The position numbers were made by a program, and so were the translations under genes. From contig CAZNUW010000004.1 in assembly GCA_964576515.1 (NCBI GenBank), positions 1 to 64,000 on the forward strand: DNA of 64,000 nucleotides, in the 5' to 3' direction. The stretch's first letter is position 1, and every line of letters starts with the position of its first letter. Source of the stretch: SHVO01 sp964576515 (GTDB lineage Bacteria > Pseudomonadota > Alphaproteobacteria > Rhodospirillales > Rhodospirillaceae). Of the stretch, positions 30,969-38,714 are shown in pieces. Below the pieces are notes generated by a model. It was given only the letters and a program-made list of their open reading frames with translations, did no database searches and was not told the origin of the DNA.

Positions 30969-31505
30969 TTAAATCCCTTTGCGCGCCTTCTCGTGCACCC
31001 AGGCCGCATGTTGCGGCGCCTTCTTGGTGCGGCTCCATTCCTCAAGCATCGCCGGCGCGACCCGGCGCAGTTCCGCGTTCTCTTCCGCCGTGCCGATGTC
31101 GACGGCCAGTTCAACGCGGTGTCCGTTCGGGTCGAAGAAGTAGATCGACTGGAACACGCCGTGGTGGGTTGGGCCCAGGACTTCCAGCCCCTTGGCCTGG
31201 GCGCGTTCCTTCACCTTGAGCAGCGTCTCCATGTCTTCGACGCGAAAGGCGATGTGCTGCACCCACAGGGGCGTGTTCTCGTCGCGGCCCATGGCTTTTT
31301 GTTCCGGCAGCTCGAAGAACGCGAGCACGTTGCCGTTGCCCGCGTCCAGAAAGGCGTGGAAATAGGGATCGTAGGCCCCTGTCGACGGGACGTGATCCTC
31401 GGCGAAGGCCACCGTGAAGTCCATGCCGAGCAGATCGCGGTAGAAGTCCACGGTCTCCTTGGCGTCCTTGCAGCGGTAAGCGACGTGATGGATGCCTTTG
31501 AGCAT
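30969..31505 (-). CDS. VOC-family dioxygenase-like protein in the tyrosine operon
   Basis: A 178-residue VOC protein (IHHVAYRCKDAKETVDFYRDLLGMDF; WVQHIAFRVEDMETLL; SIYFFDPNGHRVELAVDIG). His, His and Glu in metal positions are present, so it should bind a metal. It sits ten bases after hpd and 12 before fahA, exactly where hmgA would be expected. It is half the length of HPD and unlike cupin-fold homogentisate dioxygenase. It may assist or vary the pathway; the reaction is unknown. Confidence 0.82.
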   Translation of the reverse strand: MLKGIHHVAYRCKDAKETVDFYRDLLGMDFTVAFAEDHVPSTGAYDPYFHAFLDAGNGNVLAFFELPEQKAMGRDENTPLWVQHIAFRVEDMETLLKVKERAQAKGLEVLGPTHHGVFQSIYFFDPNGHRVELAVDIGTAEENAELRRVAPAMLEEWSRTKKAPQHAAWVHEKARKGI

Positions 31506-31515
31506 GGGGGGCCTC

Positions 31516-32592
31516 TTAACTCGCGGCCTTCAGGACGCCGCGGCGGATCTGGTCTTCCTCGATGGACTCGAACAGGGCCTTGAAGTTGCCTTCGCCGAAA
31601 CCGTCGTCGCCTTTGCGCTGGATAATCTCGAAGAAGATCGGCCCGATCATGGTGTCGGTGAAGATTTGCAGCAGGAGGCGCGGCTTTTCGTGCGTGCTGC
31701 CGTCCACCAGGATGCCGCGGCTCTTCAGTTTGGCCAAGTCTTCGCCGTGTCCCGGCAGGCGGCCATCGATCATGTCGTAGTAGGTGTCCGGCGGCGGCTC
31801 CATGAAGCGCACGCCGATCTTCTTCAGGGCGTCGAAGGTCGCGAAGATATCGTTGGTGGAAAGCGCGATATGCTGAATGCCTTCGCCGCGGTAGGCGCGC
31901 AAGTATTCTTCGATCTGGCTTTGATCGTCCACGGACTCATTGATCGGGATACGGATCTTGCCGCACGGCGCGGCCATCGCGCGGGATTTCAGGGCGGTCT
32001 GCTTGCCTTCGATGTCGAAGTAGCGGGTCTCTTTGAACTCGAACAGGCGCTCGTAATAGTCGGCCCAATAGTCCATACGGCCTTTGTAAACGTTGTTGGT
32101 CAGGTGATCGATGTCGATCAGACCCGCGCCCACCGGATCCTTGTCGGCGCCTTCGTCGAACACAAAGTCCACGTCGTAAATCGTGCCGGAGTTGTAACGG
32201 TCGACGAAATAGACCGTGCAGCCGCCGATGCCCTCGATGGCCGGGATATTGAGTTCCATCGGGCCCGCGTTGCTCGGGACGTCGGCGGCGCCGAGTTCAA
32301 GGGCGCGTTTATGCGCATACGCCGCGTCTTCCACGCGGAACGCCATGGCGCAGGCGCTGGGCCCATGTTCGCGCGCGAAGCGCTGCGCCCGACTCTTGGG
32401 TTCCGCGTTGATGATGAAGTTGATGTTGCCCTGGCGATAAAGGCTCACGTCCTTCGACCGGTGGCGCGCCACCTTCTTGAAGCCCAACGTCTCGAACACC
32501 TGCCCCAGAAGCTTCGGATCCGGCGCCGTGTATTCCACGAATTCAAAGCCGTCGGTGCCCATGGGGTTGGCGGGCGAAATGAGCTTGGGCAT
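31516..32592 (-). CDS. hpd: 4-hydroxyphenylpyruvate dioxygenase
   Basis: A 358-residue HPD with two VOC domains. The iron ligands are His in IDHLTNNV, His in GIQHIALSTNDI and Glu in GPIFFEIIQRKGDDGFGEGNFKALFESIE, which also gives the C-terminal helix that closes the site. It converts 4-hydroxyphenylpyruvate to homogentisate. ATG 32592 has GGAGG four bases upstream. First gene of a catabolic operon and divergent from an Lrp regulator. Confidence 0.97.
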   Translation of the reverse strand: MPKLISPANPMGTDGFEFVEYTAPDPKLLGQVFETLGFKKVARHRSKDVSLYRQGNINFIINAEPKSRAQRFAREHGPSACAMAFRVEDAAYAHKRALELGAADVPSNAGPMELNIPAIEGIGGCTVYFVDRYNSGTIYDVDFVFDEGADKDPVGAGLIDIDHLTNNVYKGRMDYWADYYERLFEFKETRYFDIEGKQTALKSRAMAAPCGKIRIPINESVDDQSQIEEYLRAYRGEGIQHIALSTNDIFATFDALKKIGVRFMEPPPDTYYDMIDGRLPGHGEDLAKLKSRGILVDGSTHEKPRLLLQIFTDTMIGPIFFEIIQRKGDDGFGEGNFKALFESIEEDQIRRGVLKAAS

Positions 32593-32626
32593 GTATCCTC
32601 CGTGCGTGGAAATGAGCTTATTTGAA

Positions 32627-32659
32627 CAATAATAGCGCGCCGCTTCCGCACTATTATTG
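32627..32659. promoter_or_regulatory. Dyad in the hpd-lrp divergent promoter
   Basis: CAATAATAG (32627-32635) and CTATTATTG (32651-32659) are perfect inverted 9-mers separated by 15 bases, and TTGCGCAA, an 8-bp palindrome, lies at 32697-32704. An Lrp-type octamer binding multiple spaced sites would explain both. Confidence 0.65.
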
Positions 32660-32733
32660 CGAAGGTGGAAGATTCGGCCTTTCTACAAGCATAAAATTGC
32701 GCAAAATATACAAAATGCACAATCGGAGGGCCC

Positions 32734-33216
32734 ATGCCGCTGGACGTGTTCGATCTCAAGATTCTCAATGCCTTGCAGGAGAACGGCGGGCTTTCGAATC
32801 TTGAACTCGCGAAGAAGGTGGGGCTCTCGCCGTCGCCCTGCCTCCGGCGCGTCCGCGCGCTGGAGGACCAGGGCGTCATCCAGGGGTATCAAGCCCTGAT
32901 CGACCGACGCGCGATTGGTCTGGGTGTGCGCGCGTTCGTCGAGGTGAAGCTGGAGCGCCAATCCGAAGCGGCGACCGAGAAATTCATCACCAAGGTGACG
33001 CGCCTGCCCGAGGTCATCGCCTGCTATCTCATGACCGGTCCGCTCGATTACATCCTGGATGTGGTCGCCGTCGATCTGGACGCCTATTCGGAGTTCACCA
33101 CCAAGCGCCTCATCTCACTGCCGGGTGTGGCCGAAGTCCGCTCGGGTTTCGTGCTGCGCGAGATCAGCCATCGCACCGCGCTGCCACTCGACCACCTGCA
33201 AACGGCGCGGAAATGA
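32734..33216 (+). CDS. Lrp/AsnC-family regulator of tyrosine catabolism
   Basis: A 160-residue Lrp/AsnC protein: an N-terminal HTH (FDLKILNALQENGGLSNLELAKKVGLSPSPCLRRVRALEDQGVI) and a C-terminal RAM ligand domain (FVEVKLE...CYLMTGPLDYILDVVAVDLDAYSEF). It diverges from hpd with a strong dyad between, so it most likely controls hpd-VOC-fahA-maiA with tyrosine or a related aromatic amino acid as ligand. ATG 32734 follows GGAGGG. Its stop overlaps a GNAT gene (ATGA). Confidence 0.93.
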   Translation: MPLDVFDLKILNALQENGGLSNLELAKKVGLSPSPCLRRVRALEDQGVIQGYQALIDRRAIGLGVRAFVEVKLERQSEAATEKFITKVTRLPEVIACYLMTGPLDYILDVVAVDLDAYSEFTTKRLISLPGVAEVRSGFVLREISHRTALPLDHLQTARK

Positions 33217-33689
33217 ATTTTACGCCGATCGCGCCGATCCATGAGCCCGCGGTGCTCGCGCTCAACAATGCGCATGCACGCGAATTGTCGTGGCTTGACT
33301 CGCCGGCCTTGTCGGCGATTGTCGCACAGGCGTTCTACGCGCAATTGATCGCGCCCGCCGAGGCGTTCCTGCTCGCCCTCGATCATACGGCCAGCTACGA
33401 CAGTCCCAATTATCTATGGCTGAAGGCGCGACATGATCGTTTCATCTACATTGACCGTATCGCGGTGGCGGATCGCGCCCGCGGCCGGGGCCATGCCCGC
33501 GCGTTGTATGAAGATCTGTTCGCGCTGGCCCGCGCGGCCGGTCACACCGTTGTCGTCTGCGAGGTGAATGTCGATCCGCCGAATCCCCCGTCCGACGCCT
33601 TCCATGCGGCGCTCGGGTTCAGGGAAATCGGCCGCGCCGTTCTAGAAGAGCGCGGCAAGACCGTGCGTTATTTTGCGAAGGTTCTTTGA
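33213..33689 (+). CDS. GNAT-family N-acetyltransferase
   Basis: A 158-residue GNAT protein. The acetyl-CoA loop is IDRIAVADRARGRGHARALYEDLFALA, with the family RxxGxG/A, and the C-terminus ends FHAALGFREIGRAVLEERGKTVRYFAKVL. The N-terminal half has LNNAHARELSWLDSPALSAI. The substrate is not predictable. It overlaps the Lrp gene by four bases, so is expressed with it. Confidence 0.9.
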   Translation: MNFTPIAPIHEPAVLALNNAHARELSWLDSPALSAIVAQAFYAQLIAPAEAFLLALDHTASYDSPNYLWLKARHDRFIYIDRIAVADRARGRGHARALYEDLFALARAAGHTVVVCEVNVDPPNPPSDAFHAALGFREIGRAVLEERGKTVRYFAKVL

Positions 33690-33712
33690 CGAAGGCGGGC
33701 GCGGGGCGACAC

Positions 33713-33970
33713 CTATTTCGGCCGGACAATGAGGCCGGTCAGCTTGCGCACGGCGGGCAGGACGAGAAGAAGAACGGGGAAGGCGATGACCCAGCTCACA
33801 CCCCATGCGCCCATCCAGAGACCGAGGAAGTCGTCGGTGAGGCCGACCGCTTTGACCGTGGCGATGCCGGATACGATGAAGGTCATGCATATGGACAGCA
33901 ACAATGGCATGACGAAGGGCGCCCAATGCGCGGGCAGCCGATAATCGGACACGGTGGAGGTTTCGGTCAT
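33713..33970 (-). CDS. DUF2798-like small membrane protein
   Basis: An 85-residue protein with two membrane helices (about 18-40 and 48-70) and the DUF2798 pattern (PLLLSICMTFIVSGIATVKAVG; WMGAWGVSWVIAFPVLLLVLPAVRKL). AGGA lies eight bases before ATG 33970. The function of DUF2798 proteins is unknown. It stands between convergent GNAT and divergent oxidase genes. Confidence 0.8.
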   Translation of the reverse strand: MTETSTVSDYRLPAHWAPFVMPLLLSICMTFIVSGIATVKAVGLTDDFLGLWMGAWGVSWVIAFPVLLLVLPAVRKLTGLIVRPK

Positions 33971-34080
33971 GCGGGGTGTCCTATCAGTTTTAAGAGCGGG
34001 CGCAAAATGACATTGCAAATGAGCGGGCCTGCCCCACACTGAGGATCGTTGTCGTCGCACCTTTCTTATGTGATTGCGTC

Positions 34081-35175
34081 ATGTTGGTCTCACGCCGCAC
34101 ATTTGGTCTTGTCGCCGGAGCCGGCCTGCTTTCCGCGTGCGTGTCGGGGCGGGTTGCTCCACGCCACGGCATTATCGTGCCCACTGTGCGAGTCACGGCG
34201 GATCGCGTCACGCGTGTTGTCGTGGGTCTGCGGCCCTTCCGCCCGCAGGGATATGTCGTGAAATCCGAGGACATCGGCGGCAAGCGGTTGGTTCATAATT
34301 ACGGCCACGGCGGCGCGGGCATCACCTTGTCCTGGGGCACCGCGCACGAAGCCGTGGAGATGGGGCATCAGGCCGGTCGCGCCCACGCCGTCATTGGATG
34401 CGGCGCCGTCGGGCTTGCGACCGCCCGGCTCCTGCAACGCCGCGGCGCCGCGGTCACGATTTATGCGAAGGACCTTCCACCGGACACCACATCGAATATC
34501 GCCGGCGGTCATTGGTGGCCGACAACGGTGTTCGACGACGCGGCCGTGGACGAGGGCTTTCTGCGCCGGTTCCATCGCGCGGTGCGCGCGGCGTACCGGG
34601 AATTCCAGCCGATGTTGGGGCCGCATTACGGTGTCTCCTGGCGGCGGAACTACGTCATCACCGACCGGCCGGAACCGTTCAGCCGATTCCAGGACTCCTT
34701 ACGCGATGTCGCGCCCGAAATGCGCCTCCTCAATCCGGGCCAGCATCCGTTCGGGCGGGCATGGGTGCAGCAATACGACGCCATGATGATTGAACCCTCG
34801 ACTTATCTGCAGGCCGTCTTGGAAGACTTCCTGATGGCGGGCGGTAAGCTGGTCGTGCGTTCGTTCTCCGTCGCGGAAGAGTTCAAGACGCTGGCGGAAG
34901 ACGTCATCTTCAATTGCACCGGGCTCGGCGCGAAAGCGCTGATGAACGACGCGGCGCTTATGCCGATCCGTGGCCAGTTGGTCGTTCTACTTCCGCAGGC
35001 GGACCTTACGTGCAATCTTTACTCGCGCGGCGGGGCTTACGCCTTCCCCCGTGCCGACGGCCTCGTGCTCGGCGGAACGTTCCAGCGGGAAAACTGGGAT
35101 GTCGCGCCCGACGCGGGCGACACCAACGATATCCTTGCGAAGAATGCGCGCACATTTGGGTATCTGCGCGCGTGA
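34081..35175 (+). CDS. D-amino-acid-oxidase-like lipoprotein, circularly permuted
   Basis: A 364-residue FAD-dependent protein of DAO type with a Tat-like lipoprotein leader (SRRTFGLVAGAGLLSAC, lipobox Cys20). The motif LVHNYGHGGAGITLSWGTAHEA, normally at the C-terminus of D-amino-acid oxidases, here precedes the Rossmann motif VIGCGAVGLATARLL (about 104-118), so the domain order is permuted. Other DAO pieces are AGGHWWP and FNCTGLGAKAL. It should oxidise a D-amino acid outside the cytoplasm. Its stop overlaps the MFS start (GTGA). Confidence 0.85.
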   Translation: MLVSRRTFGLVAGAGLLSACVSGRVAPRHGIIVPTVRVTADRVTRVVVGLRPFRPQGYVVKSEDIGGKRLVHNYGHGGAGITLSWGTAHEAVEMGHQAGRAHAVIGCGAVGLATARLLQRRGAAVTIYAKDLPPDTTSNIAGGHWWPTTVFDDAAVDEGFLRRFHRAVRAAYREFQPMLGPHYGVSWRRNYVITDRPEPFSRFQDSLRDVAPEMRLLNPGQHPFGRAWVQQYDAMMIEPSTYLQAVLEDFLMAGGKLVVRSFSVAEEFKTLAEDVIFNCTGLGAKALMNDAALMPIRGQLVVLLPQADLTCNLYSRGGAYAFPRADGLVLGGTFQRENWDVAPDAGDTNDILAKNARTFGYLRA

Positions 35176-36377
35176 CTGTTCCAACGTCCTCCTGGATCCG
35201 TTTCGGCACCCCCGCCTACACCCGCGCGGGCTGGGCGCTGTTTCTTGCGGGGTTCGCGAGTTTTTCCCTGCTTTATTGTGTGCAACCGCTTCTCCCGCTG
35301 TTCGCGCGCGATTATGGGATCACGCCGGCGGCGAGTTCTCTTGCCTTGTCCCTCACGACAGGCGCTCTGGCGGTGTCGATCGCGATGGCCGGCGCTTTCT
35401 CTCAGGCTATCGGGCGCAGGGGATTGATGTTCGTCTCCATGGCGCTGGCCGCGTTCTTACAGTTCGGCGCCGCCGTCGCGCCCGATTGGTCGGCTCTTCT
35501 GGTCGCGCGCGGACTTGAGGGCTTTGTGCTCGGCGGCGTGCCCGCCGTCGCCATGGCGTACCTCGCCGAGGAGATCGAACCCGCGCACCTTGGGAAAAGC
35601 ATGGGGCTTTATGTCGCGGGCACCGCCTTCGGCGGCATGATGGGCCGCATGGGCATGGGCGTGCTTTCGGAATTCGTCTCGTGGCGCGTTGCGATGGCGA
35701 TCGTCGCGGGCGTGTGCCTCGCGGCGGCTATCGGTTTTCGCCTTCTGCTTCCGCCGTCGCGCAATTTCGAGCGCCGCGCCGGTTTCGCACCGGCTTTTCA
35801 TCTGCGCGCCTTCGTCCGCCACCTAGCGACGGGCGGCCTTTTGCGCACTTATGTTTGCGCCTTCCTTCTCATGAGCGTCTTTGTCACGATCTACAACTAT
35901 ATGACGTTCCGCCTCACGGAGGCGCCGTACGCGCTCAGTCAGACCGCGGTTAGCCTGATCTTCCTCGCTTACGGGTTCGGGATCGTCTCGTCGTCCTTCG
36001 GCGGGGCGCTGGCCGACCGGTTCGGCGTGCGGCCCTTGATGATCGCGGCTTTCCTGGTTGTGCTCACGGGCGTCATCGTGACGCTTTCGGGATCGCTCGC
36101 GGCCATCATCGCGGGGTTGATCCTCGCGACGGCGGGCTTCTTCGTCGGCCATGCGGTCGCGAGCGCGTCCGTCGGTCTCCTTGCCGGAGCCGCGAAGGGC
36201 CACGCGGCCGCGCTCTATCTTCTTTTCTACTACCTCGGGTCCAGTATCAGCGGCACGGCCGGCGGTTGGTTCTGGCTACATGGTGGATGGCCGTCGGTCG
36301 CCGGATTCACCGGGGCCTGCGCGCTCGCGGGCCTCGCGCTTGTCGTTGCCGTGCGGCCATCGCCGCCGCCGTCCTAG
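35172..36377 (+). CDS. MFS transporter (YnfM-like)
   Basis: A 401-residue transporter with 12 predicted helices and the motif GRRGLMFVSMALAAF after helix 2-3. The region LEGFVLGGVPAVAMAYLAEEIEP matches the YnfM/arabinose-efflux-like group. GTG 35172 is chosen because it overlaps the oxidase stop as GTGA and gives the usual N-terminus (upstream frame is non-homologous). It may export or import the oxidase substrate or product; that is inferred only from coupling. Confidence 0.87.
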   Translation: MTVPTSSWIRFGTPAYTRAGWALFLAGFASFSLLYCVQPLLPLFARDYGITPAASSLALSLTTGALAVSIAMAGAFSQAIGRRGLMFVSMALAAFLQFGAAVAPDWSALLVARGLEGFVLGGVPAVAMAYLAEEIEPAHLGKSMGLYVAGTAFGGMMGRMGMGVLSEFVSWRVAMAIVAGVCLAAAIGFRLLLPPSRNFERRAGFAPAFHLRAFVRHLATGGLLRTYVCAFLLMSVFVTIYNYMTFRLTEAPYALSQTAVSLIFLAYGFGIVSSSFGGALADRFGVRPLMIAAFLVVLTGVIVTLSGSLAAIIAGLILATAGFFVGHAVASASVGLLAGAAKGHAAALYLLFYYLGSSISGTAGGWFWLHGGWPSVAGFTGACALAGLALVVAVRPSPPPS

Positions 36378-36447
36378 TGGAGCGGATTCGACATTCGCAT
36401 CCCCGCTTGCCGAGAAACTGAGATGCGAATGTTAGAATCGGACCACT
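36376..36447. repeat. 72-bp long inverted repeat between convergent genes
   Basis: GGATTCGACATTCGCATC (36384-36401) pairs with GATGCGAATGTTAGAATC (36420-36437... approximate) and the outer AGTGG/CCACT pair closes it. The loop is about 18 bases. It reaches into the stop codons of the MFS gene and the 36446 gene, so could act as a bidirectional terminator, but its length and AT content resemble a dispersed palindromic element. Confidence 0.7.
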
Positions 36448-36745
36448 AGCCGTTCATGCCGACCGCGAAGGCGGCGCTCAGCAAGCCAAGGTAGACGCCG
36501 CCGCCGAGCAGGTTGGCGACGAACCCATGGCCGCGCGCACGCATCGGATCGAGAAGCGCATAGAGATATCCGCCCACCGCGCCCGCCGGGATTGCAAGAC
36601 CCAATGGGATAATCCATCGCGTGTTGGATGTGTTTGGGTCTAATCCTGCGCGCAGGAAGATTAGAACCAGAAGCAGTCCGAGGACCGCGCCCCACACCAT
36701 GCGGGGCAGCTTTCTCGGTGGCTTGTAGAACAAGCGTTGTCGCAT
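36446..36745 (-). CDS. Small membrane protein, unknown function
   Basis: A 99-residue protein with a basic N-terminus (MRQRLFYKPPRKLPR) and three hydrophobic stretches (about 17-33, 43-64 and 77-95), so probably three membrane helices. Its GGYLYALLD turn and glycine-rich end are notable but match no family I know. It lies between the long inverted repeat and the RidA gene. Confidence 0.65.
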   Translation of the reverse strand: MRQRLFYKPPRKLPRMVWGAVLGLLLVLIFLRAGLDPNTSNTRWIIPLGLAIPAGAVGGYLYALLDPMRARGHGFVANLLGGGVYLGLLSAAFAVGMNG

Positions 36746-36926
36746 CGCGGATTCCCCCTCTACATGAACAACAAAGAATCGGCGTTGCTCCCAATGGCGG
36801 CGGAATCGGGCGAAAATGAGACACAGGCCGTAAGATTCTGAAATTCACCGACCTCGCGTTGTGAGTCGTGACGCGGCTGCGCGCATTACTCTATGATCCA
36901 TCGGTAAGATCGGGAGGGATCTCAGC

Positions 36927-37337
36927 GTGACAATCGAGCGCAAACCGGCCGTCGATGGGATGCACCGCATCCAGGTCAACGGCAAAGACGTTTTTTCAAT
37001 CGTGACCGCATCGCGGCGGCGAAAGATGATCTTCATCGCGGGCCAGCTTGCGACGGGCGCCAAGGGCGAAATTGTCGGCCCCGGCGACATGCGCGCCCAG
37101 CTTCGCCAGGTGTGCGAAAACATCAAGGCAGCGCTGGCCGCCGTGGGCGCGACGATGGACGATCTGGTGCAGACGTCCACCTTCGTCACCAGTTGGGACA
37201 AATTCCGTGAGGCGTTCGATGTCCGCGACGAATATTTAGGACAAGCCCTGCCGACGAGCACGACGGTCCAAGTCAGCGCGCTCGCGCACCCCGACTATAT
37301 GGTCGAGATCAGCGCCATCGCGATGATCGAAGACTAA
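36927..37337 (+). CDS. RidA-family protein
   Basis: A 136-residue RidA/YjgF protein (FIAGQLATGAKGEIVGPGDMRAQLRQVCENIKAALAAVGATMDDLVQTSTFVTSWDKF; ALPTSTTVQVSALAHPDYMVEISAIAM). RidA trimers hydrolyse reactive 2-aminoacrylate and related imines; the Arg of the canonical PAxRxxV loop is not kept (LPTSTTVQV), so it may be a divergent subgroup. GTG 36927 has GGGAGGGA upstream. Confidence 0.85.
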   Translation: MTIERKPAVDGMHRIQVNGKDVFSIVTASRRRKMIFIAGQLATGAKGEIVGPGDMRAQLRQVCENIKAALAAVGATMDDLVQTSTFVTSWDKFREAFDVRDEYLGQALPTSTTVQVSALAHPDYMVEISAIAMIED

Positions 37338-37347
37338 TAGAGGTGTT

Positions 37348-38139
37348 TCAGGCCCCGGAGGGCAGTGCGCGCAGCGCCGCCGCGGTTGCGTCGTCCGCCG
37401 GGTAAAACGCCTCCAGCGATATTTCCGACAGCGTGATCTCGACCGGCGTGCCAAACACCGTGATGGTGCTGTGGAACGACAATACGCCGCCGGGCGTGCG
37501 CAGCCGTAAGGGAATCGCGATGTCGTCGTCCGGCGGGGCGACCAACTTCTCCGCCGGCGCTGGATAGGCCTCCACTTCCTTTAGAAGCGCTTCGATGCCG
37601 GGGTCGCGCGTGAGGCGCGCTTGGCGGCGCATGCGTTCGATCAGATGATGCCACCATTCGGCGAGGTTCACGATCAAGGGCGCGAGGCCTTTGGGATGTA
37701 AACTGAGGCGCATCACATTGACCGGAGGTTTGAGGAGTTCCGGATCCGCGGCGCCGGTCAGCGTCAAAGCGGCCGTGTTACCTGCGATCATGTTCCAGTT
37801 CCGATCCACCGCCAGCGCGGGGAACGGTTCATGGGCTTTCAGGATCTGTTCGACGGTCGCACGCGCCCGTACGAGCGCGGGATCGTTGATCGCGCGTTCC
37901 CGGTAGATCGGGGCGAAGCCGGCGGACAGGAGCAGCGCGTTGCGCTCCCGCAAGGGGACTTCAAGATGATCTGCGAGATGCACGATCATATCGCGCGATG
38001 GGGCCGACCGCCCGCTCTCGATGAAGCTCAAATGTTTCTGTGAGATGCGCGCTTCGCTGGCGAGTTCCAACTGGCTCATGCGGCGCTGCTCGCGCCAGGC
38101 TTTCACCAATTGTCCGATGGGGGCATGGGTCGGGTTCAT
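37348..38139 (-). CDS. XRE-family regulator with MmyB-like ligand domain
   Basis: A 263-residue regulator: an N-terminal HTH_3 domain (LVKAWREQRRMSQLELASEARISQKHLSFIESGRSAPSRDMI) and a C-terminal MmyB-like domain (PFPALAVDRNWNMIAGN, LTGAADPELLKPPVNVMRLSLHPKG) that binds fatty-acid-like ligands in related proteins. It is convergent with the RidA gene and divergent from a small membrane protein; a dyad (38173-38189) in between is a likely operator. Confidence 0.9.
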   Translation of the reverse strand: MNPTHAPIGQLVKAWREQRRMSQLELASEARISQKHLSFIESGRSAPSRDMIVHLADHLEVPLRERNALLLSAGFAPIYRERAINDPALVRARATVEQILKAHEPFPALAVDRNWNMIAGNTAALTLTGAADPELLKPPVNVMRLSLHPKGLAPLIVNLAEWWHHLIERMRRQARLTRDPGIEALLKEVEAYPAPAEKLVAPPDDDIAIPLRLRTPGGVLSFHSTITVFGTPVEITLSEISLEAFYPADDATAAALRALPSGA

Positions 38140-38172
38140 CCGGCCAGTCTATCAGCGGTCCGGCGCGCGGCA

Positions 38173-38189
38173 ATTACATGCCAGGTAAT
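38173..38189. promoter_or_regulatory. Dyad in the XRE/membrane-protein divergent gap
   Basis: ATTAC-ATGCCAG-GTAAT, with a further TTATTACC half-site at about 38213-38220. It lies 34 bp upstream of the XRE start. Likely autoregulatory and shared with the 38295 gene. Confidence 0.5.
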
Positions 38190-38294
38190 GGCCCGGCAAA
38201 AAAAACTTGGCGTTATTACCTCCCGCTTAATCGCTTTCATCCCCGGCGCTGCGCATCCTCCATCCCATTCATGACCCAGCGAATGGAGACGACC

Positions 38295-38714
38295 ATGCAA
38301 AACACTCTCGAGATGATCCCCGATGCCGGCATCCCGGCGCATCCGGCGTTCCTGCGCCGTGTGCTGCTGCTGGATGCGGCCACCTGTTTCGCCACCGGCC
38401 TTGCCATGACTTTTGGCACGGCCGCGCTGTCCGGATTGACTCTGCTTCCCGAAGACCTCCTGCGCGGCGCCGGCGTCAGCTTGTTTCCCATTGCGCTGTT
38501 CATGGCGGCGGTCGCGCTTCGCCGTCCGATTCCAGCCGCCGGCGTATGGCTCATCATCCTCGGCAATATCGGCTGGGTCGCGGGCAGCCTTTATCTTCTG
38601 AGCGGCGCGGTCGCGTTCAATGCGCTGGGCGCCGCCTTCGTCGCGATGCAGGCCTTTGCGGTCGCCGGTCTCGCCGCTCTGGAAGTTCTCGGGGTGCGGC
38701 GGCTAACGGCGTAG
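38295..38714 (+). CDS. Small four-helix membrane protein
   Basis: A 139-residue protein with about four membrane helices (residues 23-43, 55-75, 80-100 and 108-130). ATG 38295 is chosen among three in-frame ATGs because GGAG lies six bases upstream. It is divergent from the XRE/MmyB regulator, a common arrangement in which the regulator controls the membrane protein. It overlaps the end of the ABC permease gene. I do not recognise a named family. Confidence 0.72.
   Translation: MQNTLEMIPDAGIPAHPAFLRRVLLLDAATCFATGLAMTFGTAALSGLTLLPEDLLRGAGVSLFPIALFMAAVALRRPIPAAGVWLIILGNIGWVAGSLYLLSGAVAFNALGAAFVAMQAFAVAGLAALEVLGVRRLTA

Noticed and set aside
30969..31505. VOC gene as a standard homogentisate dioxygenase
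   Set aside because: HmgA is a cupin-fold protein of about 430 residues; this is a 178-residue VOC protein.
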